A DNA stretch of 64,000 nt from Guptibacillus algicola (GTDB lineage: Bacteria; Bacillota; Bacilli; Bacillales; Guptibacillaceae), in assembly GCF_020171805.1 (NCBI RefSeq), contig NZ_JAIVAF010000001.1:1302001-1366000 (forward strand). Direction: 5' to 3'. Below, piece by piece: positions 61,031 to 64,000 of the stretch (its first letter is position 1; each line of letters starts with the position of its first letter). The notes below the pieces were generated by a model, which did no database searches, had not been told where the DNA came from, and saw nothing but the letters and a program-made list of their open reading frames with translations. The position numbers and the translations under genes are program-made.

Positions 61031-61708
61031 CTATTGATAACCGATTAACCATTCAGCGATTAAACTTGTTTCCTCTTCACTAATCAAATCACTATGTAGT
61101 TCCTCGTTAATAAGGAAGTTATATATACTTTCATATGTCTCACTACTTTTTAGGTTAGTCAAATTAGGACCTACACTACCTTCTAACTGGCCTCCATGGC
61201 ACGAGGCACACATTCTTTGATATAATTCATTTCCATTATCAGCTTTCACTGACGTCAAATCAGTACTTTTCATTTTTTCATTGAATTGAGATGTCCTATA
61301 AATTGTTGAACGGGGAACACTGTACCTAGAGCCTTGAAGCTCACTAACAACATATCCACCGGTTACAAAGTCGTTAAAATATGATCCACCAGATAGCGTA
61401 ACCCTTAGTTTGTATCGTTTGTCATTTGCCGCCTGTACGTAATTCAGACTTAGTTCCTGATCTGTTTTTATATAACCACTTTCCTTTTTATTATTAATGT
61501 AGTTTATTATGTACTCTTCAGTTAATGCCCTGTCATTTATCTCAATGTAACTCACCAAATCCGCAGTAACTTCTTCAACTTTTGGTTCCAAGATAGCTTT
61601 CTTCACAATAAATTCTGGAAAACGAATCAATAAGAAACTTAAGAAAAACAAAGTAAAAAATATAGTTAAACAACCTTTAAACAACTTCTTAAACATCGTT
61701 TTGTCCAC
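61031..61708 (-). CDS. Membrane-anchored cytochrome c-like protein, axial Met not evident
   Basis: 225 residues. One N-terminal helix (residues ~11-28), an extracytoplasmic domain (~35-150) without a recognised family, and a C-terminal cytochrome c domain with the haem motif CASCH (MCASCHGGQLEGSVGPNLTNL). The usual distal Met (as MPxM) near the end is absent: the region reads LINEELHSDLISEEETSLIAEWL. The sixth ligand could be another residue (His in ELHSD) or missing. Probably an electron carrier or sensor on the outer face of the membrane. Single gene. Confidence 0.75.
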   Translation of the reverse strand: MDKTMFKKLFKGCLTIFFTLFFLSFLLIRFPEFIVKKAILEPKVEEVTADLVSYIEINDRALTEEYIINYINNKKESGYIKTDQELSLNYVQAANDKRYKLRVTLSGGSYFNDFVTGGYVVSELQGSRYSVPRSTIYRTSQFNEKMKSTDLTSVKADNGNELYQRMCASCHGGQLEGSVGPNLTNLKSSETYESIYNFLINEELHSDLISEEETSLIAEWLIGYQ

Positions 61709-62112
61709 CTTATTTCTGTGTAATTTTTTTACTATAGCAACACTAATATCTGAGTATTCTTTAGAGTATTTAACATATTTCTGTTTTTAGTTAGCGAATT
61801 CTTTCATCGTCCCTTAGTTCATATCACAACAACAATATTTAGAGTCCACAAAAAGTCGTGTATTGATTTTCAATACACGATTCAATAAACGAGCACTTAC
61901 AGATTTGGTTATTTTTAATACATCACCGAAGAAGGCATATGCTCAATAATCACTCTTGTTAGTGTAAATGTCACTTTCGCCCACCCTAGTGTTTATCAGG
62001 GTAAAAACACTAGTAATTGATATTTTAATAGAGCTTATAATTTCCATAACCAATAGTTGGTCAAGAGGTTCTCATAAACGAAATGTAGATTAGACACTAA
62101 TGACAGATCATA
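61709..62112. other. Spacer with two hairpins
   Basis: About 400 nt without a gene. TCGTGTATTG/CAATACACGA (61856-61880) followed on the minus strand by CTTTTTG is a likely terminator for the TcaA-like gene. CTAGTGTTT/AAAACACTAG (61984-62013) is a second, weaker structure. No repeat or promoter was identified. Confidence 0.5.
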
Positions 62113-63972
62113 TCAAAAATCCCTACTATCCACCTCTTTAGTCTTCAAAAGCTTAACCATCTTCAAACCATCAGAAGTATTTCTAACTTCATAACTAGAA
62201 CTATAGGATTTGTATTTTGCGGAGCCGTTCTCATAGAAAATTTTATATTTTTCGACCGTAGAAATTCTATATTTGTTATCTCCAATAGCTTCTACGGAAT
62301 CAACTTCAACATTAATAACTTCTTCCGTCATACCCTTTTCGGCTAGGTAATCGATATAGTCAGAAACTTCATTTTGATAATCTGTCGCTGAGGGGTCAAT
62401 CTGGTTGGAAACGATTGAAAAATCCCCCCAGTTAATCGCTTTTACATATGTTGCTACGTAATTTTGAACGAACCCTATAATCAAATCTGTATTGGCATTA
62501 CCTGTGTTGGATTCTGGTTGTGTTTTAGTGGATGATTTTAAAGCGCTAGATGAATCAAACAGCTTCTTCTGTTCTTTCACATCCATCCCGAGTGCTTTCA
62601 AGTTACCGCTACTTTCATCATAGGAGTTCCACTTAACCACATCCCACTTACCTTTTTCGTACGTTAAGGTATATAAGTTCGAATGTAGTGATTCCGATAA
62701 TGCAGAAGCATCGCCATTGTAGTCGTAGCTCTCATTCCACTTTTCCAATAGACCCACTTCAAGTTTCCATTCGCCATCGGTTTCTTCTAGATAAAAGGTT
62801 TCCCAATCTACTTGTGCATCGGTTACATAGCCAGCGTAGTTTGTGCCGGGGCCTAACAAGCTTTCAAAACTAGAAAAGGTATAGTCAGAAACATTTGTAG
62901 CGTTGTCTCTAAGATGTTCGATTTCTCTATTGATAAGGGCCTTCGAATAATTTGTTACATGCTGTTTTAAACTCTGAGCTGCTTTTTCTTTTTGTTCATC
63001 TGACAGCGTCACAACGACATTAATATAAGAGTCATCGATCGATACATCTTCACTTTTCACCTTTCCAAAAGGTGTCTCTACTTCAACTTGGGCAGTCATC
63101 GATCCATCGAGAATGACAGGACCCACTTCGACTTGTTTTCCATTTGAAATTGAGATGTCAGTGTTTTTTCCATCGATCAATACTGTACCGCTTTCAACAT
63201 TCGTTTCTACAACAGTCGATTCCACATCAAATGTAAAATCAGAGTAGTTGTTTCGATCAAAATGGTCCACTTTTACCTTCTTAGTCAAGTCAACTAAATC
63301 TGAAGATAGGTTTCCTTCTACTTCATAATATCCTGGTAAGAATGTCCCTAGATTCACCAATCCATTTTCTGTAACCTCAGACGACACTTTCTTCCCGTCT
63401 ACGAGATAGTTTACCTCTTCATAATTAGAATCGATTAAAAGAGGGAATGGCTGTAGCACAAAATCGTAATTATCATATACGAAAAATTTCTTGCCGTTCT
63501 GTACTAACCATATTAATTGACCACTATCCTCTGAAGCTTGGGCACTGGGTTGCAGAGACAGACTATTCTGTGAGACAGCTTCTCGTAAACTTGTAATCAA
63601 GCTCTCTTTCTCAGAAGGGTTTTCGTTGTAATACGATACTAAACTTTCAGCGTTATTTTCGGTAACTTTGAGAGATTGATCTGGAGAGTCAAGAAGAGTG
63701 ACTAACCCCTTTACGTTTCCATTATTAAGATACTCTTCAAATTTGGATAGCTGGTTATACTTGTCTGTGTACGAGGCTCCCACTCTAAAAAGAATAAACC
63801 CTACTATGATAAAAGCTAGAAGACTACCGAGCATGACCTTCTTCTTTTTTGGCCTAGACGCTTTTCTTGCTTTGTTCTCAGTACTTTTTTCACCGTCTAG
63901 TTTTGCTCCACAATGAATGCAAAACGTCTTTGACTGCTCAACTTCTGTACCACAGGATGTACAAAACTTCAT
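62113..63972 (-). CDS. TcaA/YvbJ-like zinc-ribbon membrane protein
   Basis: 619 residues. A zinc ribbon at the N terminus (FCTSCG...FCIHCGAKL: C4, C7, C18, C21), a basic linker, one transmembrane helix (VMLGSLLAFIIVGFILF) and a long extracytoplasmic part with repeated Ig-like/NTF2-like segments (KKFFVYDNYDFVLQPFPLLIDSNY; two C-terminal NTF2-like units beginning NYSKALINREIEHLRDN and FVQNYVATYVKAINWGD). This is the layout of staphylococcal TcaA and B. subtilis YvbJ, linked to wall-antibiotic response. ATG 63972 has AAGGGG upstream, so the gene is complete here. Confidence 0.8.
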   Translation of the reverse strand: MKFCTSCGTEVEQSKTFCIHCGAKLDGEKSTENKARKASRPKKKKVMLGSLLAFIIVGFILFRVGASYTDKYNQLSKFEEYLNNGNVKGLVTLLDSPDQSLKVTENNAESLVSYYNENPSEKESLITSLREAVSQNSLSLQPSAQASEDSGQLIWLVQNGKKFFVYDNYDFVLQPFPLLIDSNYEEVNYLVDGKKVSSEVTENGLVNLGTFLPGYYEVEGNLSSDLVDLTKKVKVDHFDRNNYSDFTFDVESTVVETNVESGTVLIDGKNTDISISNGKQVEVGPVILDGSMTAQVEVETPFGKVKSEDVSIDDSYINVVVTLSDEQKEKAAQSLKQHVTNYSKALINREIEHLRDNATNVSDYTFSSFESLLGPGTNYAGYVTDAQVDWETFYLEETDGEWKLEVGLLEKWNESYDYNGDASALSESLHSNLYTLTYEKGKWDVVKWNSYDESSGNLKALGMDVKEQKKLFDSSSALKSSTKTQPESNTGNANTDLIIGFVQNYVATYVKAINWGDFSIVSNQIDPSATDYQNEVSDYIDYLAEKGMTEEVINVEVDSVEAIGDNKYRISTVEKYKIFYENGSAKYKSYSSSYEVRNTSDGLKMVKLLKTKEVDSRDF

Positions 63973-64000
63973 GTTCTTTCCCCTTCCAAAGAATTTCATC

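Noticed and set aside
1-64000. CRISPR arrays, tRNA or rRNA genes, insertion sequences
   Set aside because: No regularly spaced repeats, no cloverleaf-like or rRNA segments and no transposase frames were recognised on either strand by reading.

Overview
The window looks like the chromosome of a spore-forming, low-to-moderate GC member of the Bacillaceae. The signs are strong AGGAGG-type ribosome binding sites, TTG/GTG starts, a nifS/nadBCA divergon, LysM-GH18 spore-type hydrolase, CWB2 wall-binding repeats, TM2/YdhK/TcaA-like proteins and RRNPP-type peptide signalling. No rRNA, tRNA, CRISPR array or insertion sequence was recognised.

Layout. 1-8.2 kb: a minus-strand catabolic operon (M20 amidase, YtcJ-type amidohydrolase, DUF3311 protein, sodium:solute symporter cut by the window edge), a small type I toxin-like gene, a nitrilase-family amidase, the panF/yhdT pantothenate-type symporter pair and an MgtC protein. 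8.5-16 kb: POT peptide transporter, DadA-like oxidase, secreted metallophosphoesterase, DoxX protein, an unknown gene and an S9 peptidase. 16-22 kb: cysQ, nadA-nadC-nadB, and divergent nifS with a shared candidate operator. 22-26.5 kb: two CWB2 surface proteins flanking an acyltransferase. 26.7-37.6 kb: GABA/C4 metabolism: GntR regulator, class III aminotransferase and permease, then a sigma-54 enhancer-binding protein with a -24/-12 promoter driving an iron alcohol dehydrogenase, a permease and a semialdehyde dehydrogenase. 37.7-46.9 kb: GH18/LysM, TM2 protein, GntP and DUF819 transporters, YdhK lipoprotein, and a tandem pair of subtilases without signal peptides.

47.3-60.7 kb is the most unusual region and looks more AT-rich than the rest. 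It holds a class II lanthipeptide locus. A minus-strand unit (LuxR-type regulator, LanT with C39 protease, LanP subtilase, two LanA precursors, one decayed lanA, LanM) is followed upstream by an XRE-TPR (RRNPP-type) receptor. That receptor is translationally coupled to a secreted pro-peptide carrying three copies of DELYPDP. Beyond it lie a NatA/NatB-like ABC exporter, a small membrane protein, two more LanA genes on the plus strand, and a small XRE regulator. The regulator's promoter/operator is duplicated, in the same architecture, in front of the small-membrane-protein/ABC operon. A plausible reading is cell-density control plus self-protection for a multi-product two-cysteine lanthipeptide system, with export and leader removal in two steps (LanT, then LanP). 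The right end has an atypical membrane cytochrome c and a TcaA/YvbJ-like zinc-ribbon protein.

A dispersed repeat family (half-site TTCGACA plus GGTGCCTGTCACC/GGTACCAGGCACC-like core) occurs about nine times between 4 and 31 kb. It often sits exactly at gene 3' ends, and I see no good copy in the lanthipeptide region.
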